A stretch of 24,183 nucleotides of DNA from Terana coerulea (Eukaryota > Basidiomycota > Agaricomycetes > Polyporales > Phanerochaetaceae), in NCBI GenBank assembly GCA_024811115.1, contig JAKOGH010000843.1, positions 1-24,183 on the forward strand, given 5' to 3'. Under the pieces are notes generated by a model, which saw only the letters and a program-made list of their open reading frames with translations, made no database searches and had not been told where the DNA came from. A program made the translations under genes and the position numbers. Of this stretch, positions 1 through 10,001 are shown piece by piece. Position 1 is the stretch's first letter, and each line of letters begins with the position of its first letter.

Positions 1-37
1 GCAATCCTTTCTAGTCCAGTCCAGCAATCCTTTCTAG
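1..37. repeat. 14-bp direct repeat, 23-bp period
   Basis: The 14-mer gcaatcctttctag occurs at 1-14 and again at 24-37, separated by 9 bases (tccagtcca) that are themselves partly repetitive. The array may continue to the left of the window. It lies upstream of the TATA-like box at 104-112. Function is unknown; a small promoter-distal tandem repeat is the simplest reading. Confidence 0.75.
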
Positions 38-103
38 GCTTAGTATGGCTGTGTCTGCGTCGTTGGACGGGGTTGTTCTAAAACATGGCCAAGATGGTAT
101 TCG

Positions 104-112
104 TATATATAA
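104..112 (+). promoter_or_regulatory. TATA box of the 199-551 gene
   Basis: The sequence tatatataa lies 87 bp upstream of the ATG at 199. This spacing matches the TATA boxes of the two GH28 genes and the CBM5/12 gene in this window. It supports a plus-strand transcript starting around 135-160. Confidence 0.45.
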
Positions 113-198
113 CGGAGATGGGTGAGCTACCTGTTCACTCATCTGCTCTTCTTCCCCTCGCCGCCTCTCTCCCTTATTCCTACACGCCACCGTTCGAC

Positions 199-551
199 AT
201 GCCCTCGCAGGTTCAAACCTGGCTGCTGCTCGCTGTTATTACTCTGGCGGCTGCATCGACTACTCTTGGTAGCCTGATTGTGGGACGGGATGAGTACGCT
301 GGTCTGACTGGTCGCGTTATTTCTACAACACTGACTTGGCCCTCACGAAGGAACAACGCCGGCATTACATGGAATGGCTGGAATATCACAACAGTGGTAA
401 TCGCTTCAATTGACTGCATAGGGCTAGGTAAGTGCGCCACTAGCAAGGATATTGCGGCAATGCTGAAGTGCAATCTCCCAGTGGTTTTATTGATTCTCAT
501 GCTCTGTGGGGCGATCTTCGACTCACGCATTCGGCGGTCAACGCCTTCTGA
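199..551 (+). CDS. probable small secreted protein (about 100 aa, one intron, one frame break)
   Basis: The family is not recognised. An ATG at 199 opens a typical secretion signal (MPSQVQTWLLLAVITLAAAS). A different frame then takes over at about 295-300 and reads WSDWSRYFYNTDLAL, then a charged and aromatic stretch ending MEWLEYHNSG. A 51-nt intron (397-447, gtaatc...caag) joins this to YCGNAEVQSPSGF and a C-terminus ending HSAVNAF, with a TGA stop at 549-551. The two halves join in phase. One missing base near 297 would connect the signal peptide to the body and gives about 100 residues; other indels in this window behave the same way. The mature part is rich in Trp and Tyr with few Cys. 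An uninterrupted 158-residue frame from 85 overlaps it, but its composition downstream of 300 is less protein-like. The signal peptide and TATA box are seen; the secreted role is inferred. Confidence 0.42.
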
Positions 552-1128
552 GTCAGTCTAAGGATGCAAGTCTGGCTTGACGAGTCGTGGCTTCGCCTGA
601 AGTGACTTGGGATTCCGTACCATGTTCAAGACACACCCTCAAGCCGAACCAGTGTATAATAAGACCGTACCACTCAGCCTTAATTCTCGAGCCCACTACC
701 CACGGACAAGAATATTTCGGACACTGCCATACCACTTTCATCTAATTGTACTCCGTCGGACGATCTCCATATGCCCATATGTCATATGCATCCCTTATAC
801 ATGTACCTATGTCTAGCTCGTTTAATTGACAGATTCTGCTCGAATCTTCGCAATAAGTAGACTTCTCCAATTGTGTAAGCGAAGTAACCGGGCAAGGTTC
901 GCTATAAGTATCCCTTACGCAGATGGCTGGATGTGGCGTCGACCGTGCACACGGCCGCAACGCTGGTCTGTAGTACGTGACACACGCCCGAGCTCACACA
1001 AAGGCTCTGTTAGGACGAAAGCTTGATTTGAATCATGTCGCATACTACATATCTGCGGGAAAGAATTACGGTATGTTTCTACAAGTAGTGACAAAATTAA
1101 TGACGTGGAACATATTGCGTCGTGTCCA
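552..1128. other. intergenic stretch, nothing assignable
   Basis: About 580 bp between the stop at 551 and the GH28 stop at 1129. It would hold the convergent 3' regions of both genes. AT content rises around 640-900. Three CATATG palindromes sit at 768-773, 776-781 and 783-788. No open frame has a protein-like composition. Confidence 0.5.
768..788. repeat. cluster of three CATATG palindromes
   Basis: Three copies of the palindrome CATATG fall within 21 bp (768, 776 and 783). They lie in the convergent intergenic space between the 199-551 gene and the GH28 gene. No function can be assigned. Confidence 0.6.
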
Positions 1129-2928
1129 TTAGCCTCCGTTCTTCACCAAAGGAGTAATCTGAGGAAGACCGGGGTAGAAAGTGGTGGGAATCGTCCTGCC
1201 GCATTCCAATGTCAACAATCCACTCGGACGTGGTGCAGAAAGAGACACATACGGGATCGGGATGGCCGCGTCCGTCGCGAAGCCAGACGCCAAGTTGCCG
1301 GCCAGGGTCGTCGGCGTGGCGTACTTCGTCGGCTTGGTGTAGCTCGTCGTCGCCTGCGCGTAGCTCTTGCCCGTGCCGGACTTCAGGCAGGCGCCGGAGC
1401 CGTAGGCGCTGCGGCAGAGGTACGTGCCGACGTTGTTGCTCGCCCAGAGGTAGACGTTCCCGAGGCGGATGTCGGTGCACGGCGCGCCGTCCGCGCACAC
1501 GCGAAGCGGTACGCGGAGCGCTTGCTGCCGTCGGTGATGTAGCCGTCCCAGTTCTGAGGGTGCTGTGAGCAGGTGCAGAGGTACTGCGGATGTCAGGATG
1601 ACTCACAGAGAACGTGATGTTGGAGAGCTGCACGCCGGAGCCGGCGGCGGTGGTCTGAGAGGACCAGTACTGATCGATGTTCACTATGTTCACTGATGAG
1701 GCGCCATCGGAGGACAACTAGAGGAGAAGACGTACGCGCGTAGGCAGTTCCAACGCCGGTGAAGTGGTCGAAGACGATGTTCTTCACGTACCCATCTCCG
1801 CCGTTGGACTTGATCCTATTAGATGTCGTTTAGAACGCACCATTAGGCAGGCTGGAGCCGACTCACATCATCATCTGGTTACCGCCGACGGTGTAGATGT
1901 TCTTGTAAAAGATGTTCTCGATCGCGGTGCCCGCGCCCAGGCTCCCGATAGCGGAGCCACCGCTCTGGTTGCACCAGATGCGCTCGATCAGGTAGTTCGA
2001 CGACGGGTTCTTGATGGTGACGCATTCGTCGCGGTTCGTGACCTCGACGTCGTGGATCCACATGTTCGTGCCCGACACGTCGATGCCGTCCGGAGCCGCC
2101 GATGTTGGCCCCACGGATGGCCAGGTTGTAGACTTCGCCGTTGGACGAGTTGTCGAGCGTGAGGTGGAATTCAGGGGCTGTCGAGCGATTGTCAGACATG
2201 CACTGACCCGATCCAGCAGCAGTCAAGACTTACAGTCAACAAAGATGAGATCGTGGACCGAGAAGTTCGTTGATTTGATGATGCGCATCAGACGAGGACT
2301 GTACATGTAAGTCAGTCGTCCCGCACATTGCTATTGACGAATTACTGACCCTGCGTTGCGAGCTTGGTAACCATGGCCCTGGATAGCGCCAGCACTGTTG
2401 CCAGACCAGACTTCGAAATCAGTGGCACTCTGAACTAAGGGAAGGTCAGCTTTCAATGTGGTTGAATTATCGACGTTCACCTACTGACGAACATGTTACC
2501 ACCAGTCGTAGCTGAAATTCTGCTTTAGCACATAATCCGCTGGGACGGAAGGTAGTACTTACCAGCCCTGGTGATCACGCCATCAAGCTGCAACGCCCAC
2601 TGGCTCCCGCCTTTGAGAGTGACCCAAGTCTGCATCTGGTAGCTCCCGGCAGGGATGTACAACGTCGAGCCTTTGTTCTTCAGCACACAGTTGTTGAATG
2701 CATCCTGGATAGCAGGTCCGATATCCTAAACGAGGGCCAGGTTACATGCGCCTCCCGTGCAGCAAAGCGCGGAACTTACGGTAGAGCCGACCTTGCCTCC
2801 GTAGTTGAGGACGCTGCAAATGGTGTTGCGCTTTGCGGCGCGGGTAGTCGTAGGTCCGACGCGCCCGGACAGCTGTCCGAGCGCGGGAAGGGCGGAGAGC
2901 ACAGCGAGAAGGTGGCGGACAGCAGCAT
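1129..2928 (-). CDS. rhamnogalacturonan hydrolase (GH28), copy 1
   Basis: This is a secreted endo-acting pectinase of glycoside hydrolase family 28, in the rhamnogalacturonan hydrolase branch, which cuts the GalA-Rha backbone of pectin hairy regions. I resolve ten exons: 2928-2780, 2725-2563, 2511-2485, 2434-2350, 2298-2234, 2177-1867, 1815-1736, 1683-1607, 1553-1253 and 1195-1129; the nine introns are 50-57 nt. The product is 441 aa, close to the 440 aa usual for fungal RhgA. Visible features are a signal peptide ending near ALGQ (18-19), QLSGRVGP after it, the acidic motifs GGSDGID (about 190-196) and NRDEC (about 211-215), CNQSGG, NQM, NIDQYW and the C-terminal [11 protein letters not shown]. 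Three single-base frame breaks occur: one base missing near 2908-2911 (signal peptide), one extra C near 2092-2096 (just before DGID) and one base missing near 1498-1503. With these allowed for, the exons sum to exactly 442 codons. The start is aligned with the paralog at 23076. Confidence 0.9.
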
Positions 2929-2996
2929 GGTGCTGACCGTCGAGACAGGTGTTGGGGAGAGGGCTCAAGAGGCGTTGGGGCCCCCGCGCGTCCGAA

Positions 2997-3041
2997 CTTA
3001 TATGCCCTCGCACGGGGCAACGGCAAAACACCGATCCGAGC
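2997..3041 (-). promoter_or_regulatory. GH28 copy 1 core promoter: TATA plus conserved upstream block
   Basis: On the minus strand a gcatataag TATA box lies at 3005-2997, about 70 bp before the ATG at 2928. Directly upstream, 3041-3021 is a 21-bp block identical to 22967-22987 in front of the second GH28 gene. It includes the core ggatcggtgttttgcc. Weaker similarity, including an acgatgctt and a cgtcgacgagg element, continues to about 3105. Conservation of promoter and coding sequence together suggests shared regulation of the two copies. Confidence 0.7.
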
Positions 3042-3105
3042 GTAGTGCCAGTGTGCAGCGTATGCACCTCGTCGACGATATCCCGAGAAGCATCGTTACG
3101 GGTCC

Positions 3106-5045
3106 GACGGTCGCGAGGCCTGGCTAATGACCAGCCGATGCACTTGCCGCGTGCGTCCCGCTGTCACTACAATCGTGCTCCCGACCCCAGCGTTCGAAGC
3201 CACGAAGAGCGAGGTGCCAGCTACAGGATGAAGTGGGCAGGCGCATTTCATGGTACCCGACGCGGGGGTTCTGAGTGTTCCGAATGCAGTCGTCCGCGGC
3301 CCCAGCGCCCAGCCTAGCAACGATCGCGCCACAAAGTGGCGACGGCCCACCAGGTCCAGACGTGGCCCACCAGGGACCTGAGAGGTGTTCGTTGAGCCAT
3401 TTATCCGCGAGCCCGAACCAACTCCGCCTGCAGCGAATCCGTGCCAAGGCGCATCACAACATGCGTGCGGCATGATTTGGTGAACCCCATGACCCCGTGG
3501 TGCAGAGGTAGTCGACGTATGTGGCGATTGGCCGGGGCACTGCGCACCCGAGTTCAAACCGGATATGCAGGCGAGAGTCTAGGTGAGCGTGGTCTATTTG
3601 AAAGTGTAGGGCTTACGTTGTTACTTTGTAATGATCTAAATGGGCATCTGATGCTGGCACGGGCCGTCGCCGAAGTGTCGCAAGATAGCTGTACTTACGT
3701 GGGCCCCAGCTGATCGAGCACAGAGTTTAGTTCTTTCAGAAGCCTTTACATGGTGAAGTGGTGGCTATTCAAAGGCAAAAGGCCTCGCAGCCGGCGGGAT
3801 TGTTTAAGTTCGGGCTTTGTAACGTGGCGGTTTTTGCCGATGCCGGCGGCATAGCGGCAAGCGCGCAGGATGATGGAAAGTCTGCAAAAGGCTGAGGCCC
3901 AGGTTTCGCTGAGCAACCGCGGTGTACACACGACTCGGTTGCTGTGTATGTTGATGCGATGCGTCGGCGACGGTTGCAGGTGAAAGCGTGGCTACCGATT
4001 TAGGCCGTCTGACTTTGTGGCGTCATCAACCGGATATTTCCGCAGATTGCAGCCGTTCAGCGTCTGTCCGTGCGTGCACAACTTGGCGGCTGTTAGTAAG
4101 CCCAGTACTTTCGCTGAGGCAACTGGCTGGGCGAAATGACCGTACATTCTATTACTTTTGCTACACTTCGATGTTTGCGCGCGATATTGTTAAGTACTGT
4201 GGCTACAATTAGGGCAAACAGCATCGTGCCTGATGACTGGACTTGCGAAATGGGTCTGGCACAAATAAGGTGTAGCAAAGTCTTAAGCATCGTCTGAATG
4301 CATGTTCTGAACATCTGAGAGCTGTGCAGGGCATTGTGCAACTCTTGCCCAGGCTGTACTCTAGTGTACCACCATATTTTCCGCTGTGTCTGCCCCACAT
4401 TCACGTGATGGTCACACGCTGTCACGGGTAGTCGAAAGTGTACTGGGCATACCTTAACTTACGCGGACGGAGCGGTAACTCATACGGTGAGTTGGATTCT
4501 TTGGTTTCTCTCCTTAATTTTCTGATAGCTGATTGGTTGTGGTGTGCATAGCTGCTCATTGGCAACCTTGACCAATTTCGGTGCTGTGGCTGTCGTCTCC
4601 CGCAGCGATTTCTGAAATGTCGTGATATTTTCTTGAGTACTCTGATTGAACGTTAGGGAACATCATGGTGGTTCATTATAGCCAATATTTGACTTGGCCA
4701 AGAAGTCGATGATATACCCGATGATTTGACCACAATCACCTAGGGAGCGGTTCAGCTTCAACCCTCCATTCTTCGAATATCTGCAGACCTTTCTCCATCG
4801 CGACATCACTTTACGCCCGCACACAGTACAAGCTGGATCTCTCGCCTAAAGGTGCGCTGTTCCGCGATTCATCAGACGTTTGTCCACTACGCTGACTATA
4901 TGCGTCTCAGAAGGCAGAAATCTCCAGTCCGTGGCTGAGGCCATCTTTAGCATACGGACACCGGTAAGCTTCGCGATGTGGTTTATGCAAATCAGGATAG
5001 CAGCTGAAGTCAGGTTATTGAAAAGCATATGATCTAGACCTCTCA
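3106..5045. other. unassigned region, no convincing protein gene
   Basis: Open frames here are short and mixed in composition. I could not chain them with credible donors and acceptors into a protein. The only structured item is the tRNA-like A/B-box pair at 3491-3572. GC content drops from about 60% (3100-3500) to below 50% (4200-5045). No terminal inverted repeats, LTRs or transposase and reverse transcriptase motifs were seen. Confidence 0.45.
3491..3572 (+). repeat. tRNA-like / SINE-head-like Pol III promoter
   Basis: 3498-3508 (tggtgcagagg) matches the Pol III A-box consensus TRGYNNARNNG. 3552-3560 (gttcaaacc) matches the B-box core GWTCRANNC. The 5' end gaccccgtgg and the A-box at position 8 resemble the 5' half of a tRNA, closest to tRNA-Trp type. 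No complementary 3' acceptor strand follows, the T stem does not pair well and no clean anticodon arm is visible, so a functional tRNA is unlikely. A tRNA-derived SINE head or a decayed tRNA copy fits better. No T-run terminator is obvious within 80 bp. Confidence 0.35.
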
Positions 5046-5109
5046 TTTGTATCTCTACCTAACCAAAGCGCTGGTGAACCTCCTACGAACGAGAGCTTCC
5101 GAGAAGCCT

Positions 5110-5930
5110 TCGCAAGAAGCCTATTGTCGGACACAGCCTTGGCCCCCACGGGCCTCCCCAGCCCGCTGGTGTGGACCTCCTCCAGCCCCGTCCCACCCAG
5201 CGAAGCCCCGTCGCCGCGCACTGTCTCACCTGCCGTCCTGGCGCCGCCGCCGCCGGCTCCCACGCCGGGCGCGCGGTGGGACGCACGCGCCAAGGGATCC
5301 GCCAGAGTTCGCGGGGGCGTGTGTGTAGTCTATGGTAGCCTGGCCTGCCTGCACATGGGCTGGGATATGAACGACTCTATCAGCGGCCGCCGCCGCCGCT
5401 CTTCGCTCCCGAGGACGCACACGCCGAATCCATTCGCGATTCTCCGAGCGACCCAGACGCGCGTGCGCCCTGCTCGGCCGCCACGCACGGCGGGCAGCGG
5501 CCGGGCGCACGCTGTCTCTGATGTGCATTGATGTGCATTACAGCATGCACGTACAGAATGCACCGGGCTGGGCTCGCACGCCGCGCGCGGGGCCGCGGTG
5601 TGCGCCGTGTGAAGCTGTCTCCCAACGCGCGGACGCCCATTCGCCCGCCGCCTGGGAACGCCTGCCCCGGGCCCATTGTCCCACACCCACCCACCCATCA
5701 CAGATATCCCTCCAGCCCGCGCAGTGCCGCCCGGGCAAGCAAGGTGCGCGGCTCCGGCTACTCAGCGCTCAGCCTGCGCGTGGGGGGTCCGTCGAGAACC
5801 CGGCGTGCAGCGACATGCACACGCAGATGCGTCTGCACGTCGCACGTTCCGCACGCCGCGCGCCATGCGCGGCGGCACGAATCACCGATAGGTAGGACGC
5901 CTCGCCCACATGCGCTGCAGACAGACGCAT
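5110..5930. other. GC-rich block without assignable gene
   Basis: A sharply bounded GC-rich stretch sits between sequence closer to 50% GC. Long frames are open on both strands simply because stop codons are rare. Their products are Arg/Pro/Ala-rich with no recognisable motif and no credible splice-site chain. It contains GGC/GCC runs (5380-5400) and a perfect 10-bp tandem duplication at 5520-5539. It could be a promoter or CpG-type island or part of an unrecognised gene. Confidence 0.4.
5520..5539. repeat. perfect 10-bp tandem duplication
   Basis: Two adjacent copies of gatgtgcatt, followed within 20 bp by further gca/cgt palindromic bits. It is short and of unknown significance. Confidence 0.7.
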
Positions 5931-7216
5931 GTTCGTCCCGACAGGCGGCATCGTCCATGTCAGCCGTTACGCGCATATGTTACATATATATCATGGGTTC
6001 GCCGCAACTTACGTCGTGCGGGTCTCGCGGAGGCATTACGCGGCACACGCGCGCAGAGACTTCTGCGGCGCATTCATCCGAGGAGCGTCCCAAAAACGCC
6101 GGAAAGCCTCTATTCACGCCCGATAGATAAGAAGAAGAAGAAAAAGAACATGCGCCAGCAGTAGCTACCAGAGACGGCCGCGAGAAGAGTCCAGACAGCG
6201 TGCGCCGCCGTCACAGAACGTCGAGACAGTAGTACTGGTAGCCGCCTGCGACGCGGATCCAATGTGCAAATAAACGAGGCGCAGGGGTGGGGGTGGAAAA
6301 GCGGTGCAGATGCGATGAGGTGGTAGGATGGTGCCGAGATTAGGTAGGTGTTCCAGGGCTGGGTAGGGTATGCGTGCCGGGGTGGACATTGAAGGGAGCT
6401 CGAGAATGCAAGAAGTGGTGCTCCAATAAAAACATGACACCGATAAAGAGAAGAGATCCAGTAAATCCTCGTAACGTGGAGAGGTTAAGAAGAATAAGTA
6501 AAGTCAACGACACCTAGGGGAGCAGGCGCAGGGCAACAGCAGCGACGACGAACATGCGCGCAAAGTGAACAACAGCGCGCGGTGCGACAGAAAAGCTTGG
6601 ACGAAGGCAACAGGACAGCAGGCAGCTTTTGGGATCCCGGACGGTGGTGGTGGACGAGATGTTGGTACGCGAGGTAGTGATGGTACAGGATTCGTTTCGA
6701 TGATGTTGTTGGTATACAGCCCGTGGATGATGATGCGACCGGGGTGACTGATGCAATGCCGTGAACCGGGGTGGGCTGGACGGGCTCGTACGTTTACAAA
6801 GCGCGGAGAGTACAGCAGGAACGCCGCCGCCGACGGTGCGCGCTATCGCCTATCGACGACTTCTTGATGCTCCAGAACAGGGTGGCCATACGCCCCAGAG
6901 GAGACTTCGATAAATACAAGGGAAAGTGCGACAGAGGGTGTGCAGGCGACAACGGTCGCTGCACGTCGCGGGGATGGGCCGAGGAGGAGATGGGAGACGG
7001 TGTGGCGCTTCCAGCATGTCTAGGTCACCGGCCTGCGTCTCTTGTGTCCGAGCGGAGAGAGGAGAGTCTAGTAGAGTGTATGTCGCCAGCGCGTGTGACC
7101 GTTATTAGTAATGTGCTTAACGCGGACACGGGGCTGCCCGATGCGCAGAACGATGAGGGACCCTGAACCGATGACACATGGAGACCTGAGGACGGCGCCG
7201 AGGCCCGGCTGAAGCG
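5931..7216. other. region downstream of the 7217-8916 gene, no assignable gene
   Basis: This is the 3' side of the minus-strand gene that stops at 7217. 6129-6149 is a pure-purine GAA-type run on the plus strand. AATAAA hexamers occur on the plus strand near 6267 and 6425. On the minus strand 6500-7170 is pyrimidine-rich and CATCATC/ACCACC-rich, as fungal 3' UTRs often are. A 131-codon plus-strand frame (6771-7166) has no recognisable motif and I do not call it. Confidence 0.4.
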
Positions 7217-8916
7217 CTAGCGCGGTCGGCTGGGCTGCTCGGCGGTGTGCAGTCTTGCGGGTGTGTCGTCTTCTCCATGGAGGGGCTTAGGGATAGAGCC
7301 TTCGTACCCCTTGTAGCCGATGGTCTTGCCGAACTCCTTGATCATCGCTTTGCCCATGGCACAGACCCAGACAACACCTTGGCCGGTGAGAACCTGACCG
7401 GGCCAGAAGAGCTCTCCTCTTCGTCCTCGATGTCGACCTCGTGCTCCTCCGTCGGCGACAGCGTGGAGTGTATAATCCGCGCGAAAGTGTGAGGGAAGTG
7501 TTTGGCGAGGATGGGCAGCGTGAGGAGCGTTTGAGACCTCTCCAAGCAGTCCATGGCGGTCGTGAGGCCGGTGCTCTGGGACAAGCGACTCATCAGCAGG
7601 CCGTACGTGATCTCGACAGGGTGCCGAGGAGAAATTGGGGGAATCTGGACTGGTGCCTGTCGCTGTGGCGGATTCGACTGAGTAGCTGGCTGCGACTCCT
7701 CGGTGGCGTGCGTGGCTGGTGTGGAGTTGGCACTGCTACCGGAGGTAATACTTGCCGGCGACGGCAGCATGGGCGGTGTGGCCAACGAGCTCGAGCCATC
7801 GGGCACGATCTCTGTCTTCTGCCTCTCCAGCACCCGTTGGCGCTCCTGGTTCTGTAAGGTGAACTCCAGCCTGCGGTTCTCGTTGTGGATCCCACGTATC
7901 GACTCCTTGAAACGTATCCCTTCAACGAAAGCCTCCAGGAGACAGCTGTGAAACGCCACATGGTCATGAAGTACTGTTCTATACGGTATCGAGAAATAAC
8001 CCACATGACCCCAATAAAAGCCTTCTCCTGGTCGCCACTCGCGTTTTCCGTCCAAGTCTTCTTGGCAAAATGAATAAACGGCACCATACTTCTCCACAGC
8101 TCCCTTTCGGTACGCTTCAAGGCCAGATCCCTCGCCCACTGTGCATACGCAAAATGAAACACGGCCTCCGCCAGCTCTAAGCGGCCCATGGTGCCTGCGT
8201 GTTTGCAATACGGCGAGTTGGCCGGCGGCGGGTTGGCAAGGGGCTTGTACGCATCGTGCCAGGTGTTGTACAGGGCGAACAACCGCCCCGTGCCCGAGTA
8301 CTTGAATTGGCGCGCCGAGAGCCAGTACTTGTCGTAGATGTCCTGGCACTCCTGCTGCCCTGGTTTGCTGCCCCGCCGGATGCGACGCACGGGGACGTTG
8401 GCTAATGATGCTCGCTCGCGAGGCGCAGCGGAGTCTTCACGCAGCTCCCCGTCTTCCACGGGGGCGTCGGAGCGTTGGTGTGAAGGGCCCGCCGACCGGT
8501 GCGCCGACGACGACGGCAGCGGGCGGGCAGGCTCCGACACGCTGCCGGTTCGTGGCCGCTTGCTGGGGCCAGGCTGGGAGCTGGGGTCGGGCTTGCGTTT
8601 CGATCCTGGGGCTGGTGAGCTCGGGCGGGACGGCGGGGGCGAGGGTGGGAGCTCGGCGGGGAGCGCGGTGGACGGCCGACCGAGGATCTGTAGATTCAGT
8701 GTCAGGAACGGCGACGGGAGATCGCGATGGCGTGCAGGGGATTGACCTCTAGGCTCTTGAGCAGCAGCTCGCGCGGGAATCGTCTGCGGGAGCGAGCGAG
8801 GTTAGCTGGGGGCCCACGAGGCGATGGCGAGAGGAGGGAAGGACTGACGGGCGTCGTGATCTATGCGGGTGCGAGGTCGTCGCTGAGGACGACGAGGCGG
8901 CGGCGGCGCGATGCAT
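7217..8916 (-). CDS. conserved-looking protein of unknown function with N-terminal nuclear localisation signal
   Basis: The family is not recognised. Four exons are resolved: 8916-8849, 8783-8747, 8687-8005 and 7945-7217, with introns of 65, 59 and 59 nt carrying good donors (gtcagt, gtcaat, gtgggt) and ctaac/ctgac branch points. The product is about 505 aa. It begins with a basic, Ser/Pro-rich region including a bipartite nuclear signal near 64-81 (KRKPD...SKRPR). An aromatic helical domain follows (about 115-275; DIYDKYWLSARQF, FALYNTWHDAYKPL, VFHFAYAQWARD), then a short coiled coil (NENRRLEFTLQNQERQRVLERQ), a Ser/Thr/Pro/Gln linker, and a conserved-looking C-terminus (HFPHTFARIIHSTL, acidic run, WPGQVLTGQGVVWVCAMGKAM, EFGKTIGYKGYEG). 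The frame changes between the acidic run and WPGQ (7411-7430). One missing base explains it; a 44-nt phase-0 intron is the alternative. A nuclear or chromatin role is only inferred from composition. Confidence 0.72.
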
Positions 8917-10001
8917 GGCTGGCTCGGCGCAGGGAGGTGGTGGTAGGAAGAGAAGAGGATGAGGGCGGTGGAGGCCCGCAAGAATGGGCGTGAAGGCCGG
9001 CGGAAGTGAACAAGGTCAGGGCGAGCGAATGGCCACCCGGTGCTACTCGGACGGGCGCCTCGACGCCATCCCTTCTTTCGGGCCCAGTCACTCCACCCCT
9101 CTATCCCGTTTCATTATTGATTTCGATATGTTTTGTTATCCGCCCCTCTCTGTTTCTGTATGATCTCTTTATTGCTCGATGTCCTAGACGACGCACGCCG
9201 TGGCGACGACGCCGTCCCTTTGTCTCAGCTCGCCGGAGGCAACCACGCCTCGCCTCGCCGGTCGCCCGGATCGATGGCGGCAGAGGCGACCTGCCCGGAA
9301 TGGCAGGTCCCCGTCACAGCCCGTCTCTCGACCGTCCGCCATGTGCGCGCGTTCTCACCTCCTCCCCGTTCGCACCCTCCGCGCGGCGCGCAGCCTGCTG
9401 CAGCAGCTTTCCGGCTTTCCAGAGCTCAGCCTGTCCAGCCTCGCCAGGCCGCCGCACTCGCCCAGCGCGCACCCAGGCGCCCCCAACGCCTGCACGCAAC
9501 CGCCGCATGTTTCACCACGGCGCTCTGCAGCCTGCACGAATTCAAATGCATCCCCCAGCCCGTCGCGCGCTGCTGCGTGACTAACGTCTGCGGATTCTGC
9601 CGCGCAGGCCATACGGATTGTCCGACCTGACATGGGGGCCTAATTAAATGTGGGAGCTCACTGCAACCATCAGCTGACGTCCCCCAAGGCGTTGCAAGCC
9701 CAGGTACGCCCGTCGTGCTTGCAACGCAGACAGCTATGAGGACATCGGTGGCTGACTTTGCTATACGCAGGGCCTCTCGTTCCCGCGGCAGCTCCACCGT
9801 CAAGGCCCACGTTCTGCTCTCAGCCACAGTCACGTTGGCCGCATTCGTATTGCACGTCGGCTCCCGGGCAGCCAATAGCTTTACACTTTCCGCTTACCCA
9901 CATCAATACCGACAAGTTGCGTCAATAAGTCCGTCCATATCAAATCACCCCTCATTTAGGCAAGTCTGACTCTGGCTGGTATATGCGGGACGGTGCATTA
10001 T
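8917..10001. other. GC-rich 5' flank and unassigned sequence
   Basis: 8917-9100 should hold the promoter of the minus-strand gene starting at 8916. 9100-9640 has long plus-strand frames, but the encoded peptides are low-complexity Ser/Pro/Ala/Arg. I could not find a splice-site chain giving a recognisable product. Confidence 0.4.

Noticed and set aside
1097..1717. 206-codon minus-strand frame overlapping the GH28 gene.
   Set aside because: Its first 30 residues are a true GH28 exon, but it reads through intron 8 and then shadows the real frame.
1129..2928. GH28 copy 1 as a pseudogene.
   Set aside because: Three frame breaks suggest it, but all nine introns keep good sites, catalytic motifs are intact, and unrelated housekeeping genes nearby show the same one-base breaks.
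3700..4200. Possible bacterial-like inserted segment (different base composition).
   Set aside because: No recognisable protein in any frame and no insertion boundaries or repeats.
5124..6130. Several frames of 100-200 codons on both strands.
   Set aside because: High GC removes stop codons by chance; products are Arg/Pro/Ala-rich with no family motif and overlap each other on both strands.
6771..7166. 131-codon plus-strand frame.
   Set aside because: Lies downstream of and antisense to the 7217-8916 gene in UTR-like sequence; no motif and mixed composition.
9006..9633. Plus-strand frames up to 192 codons after the promoter of the unknown nuclear-looking gene.
   Set aside because: Low-complexity Ser/Pro/Arg products in three overlapping frames; no splice chain or motif.
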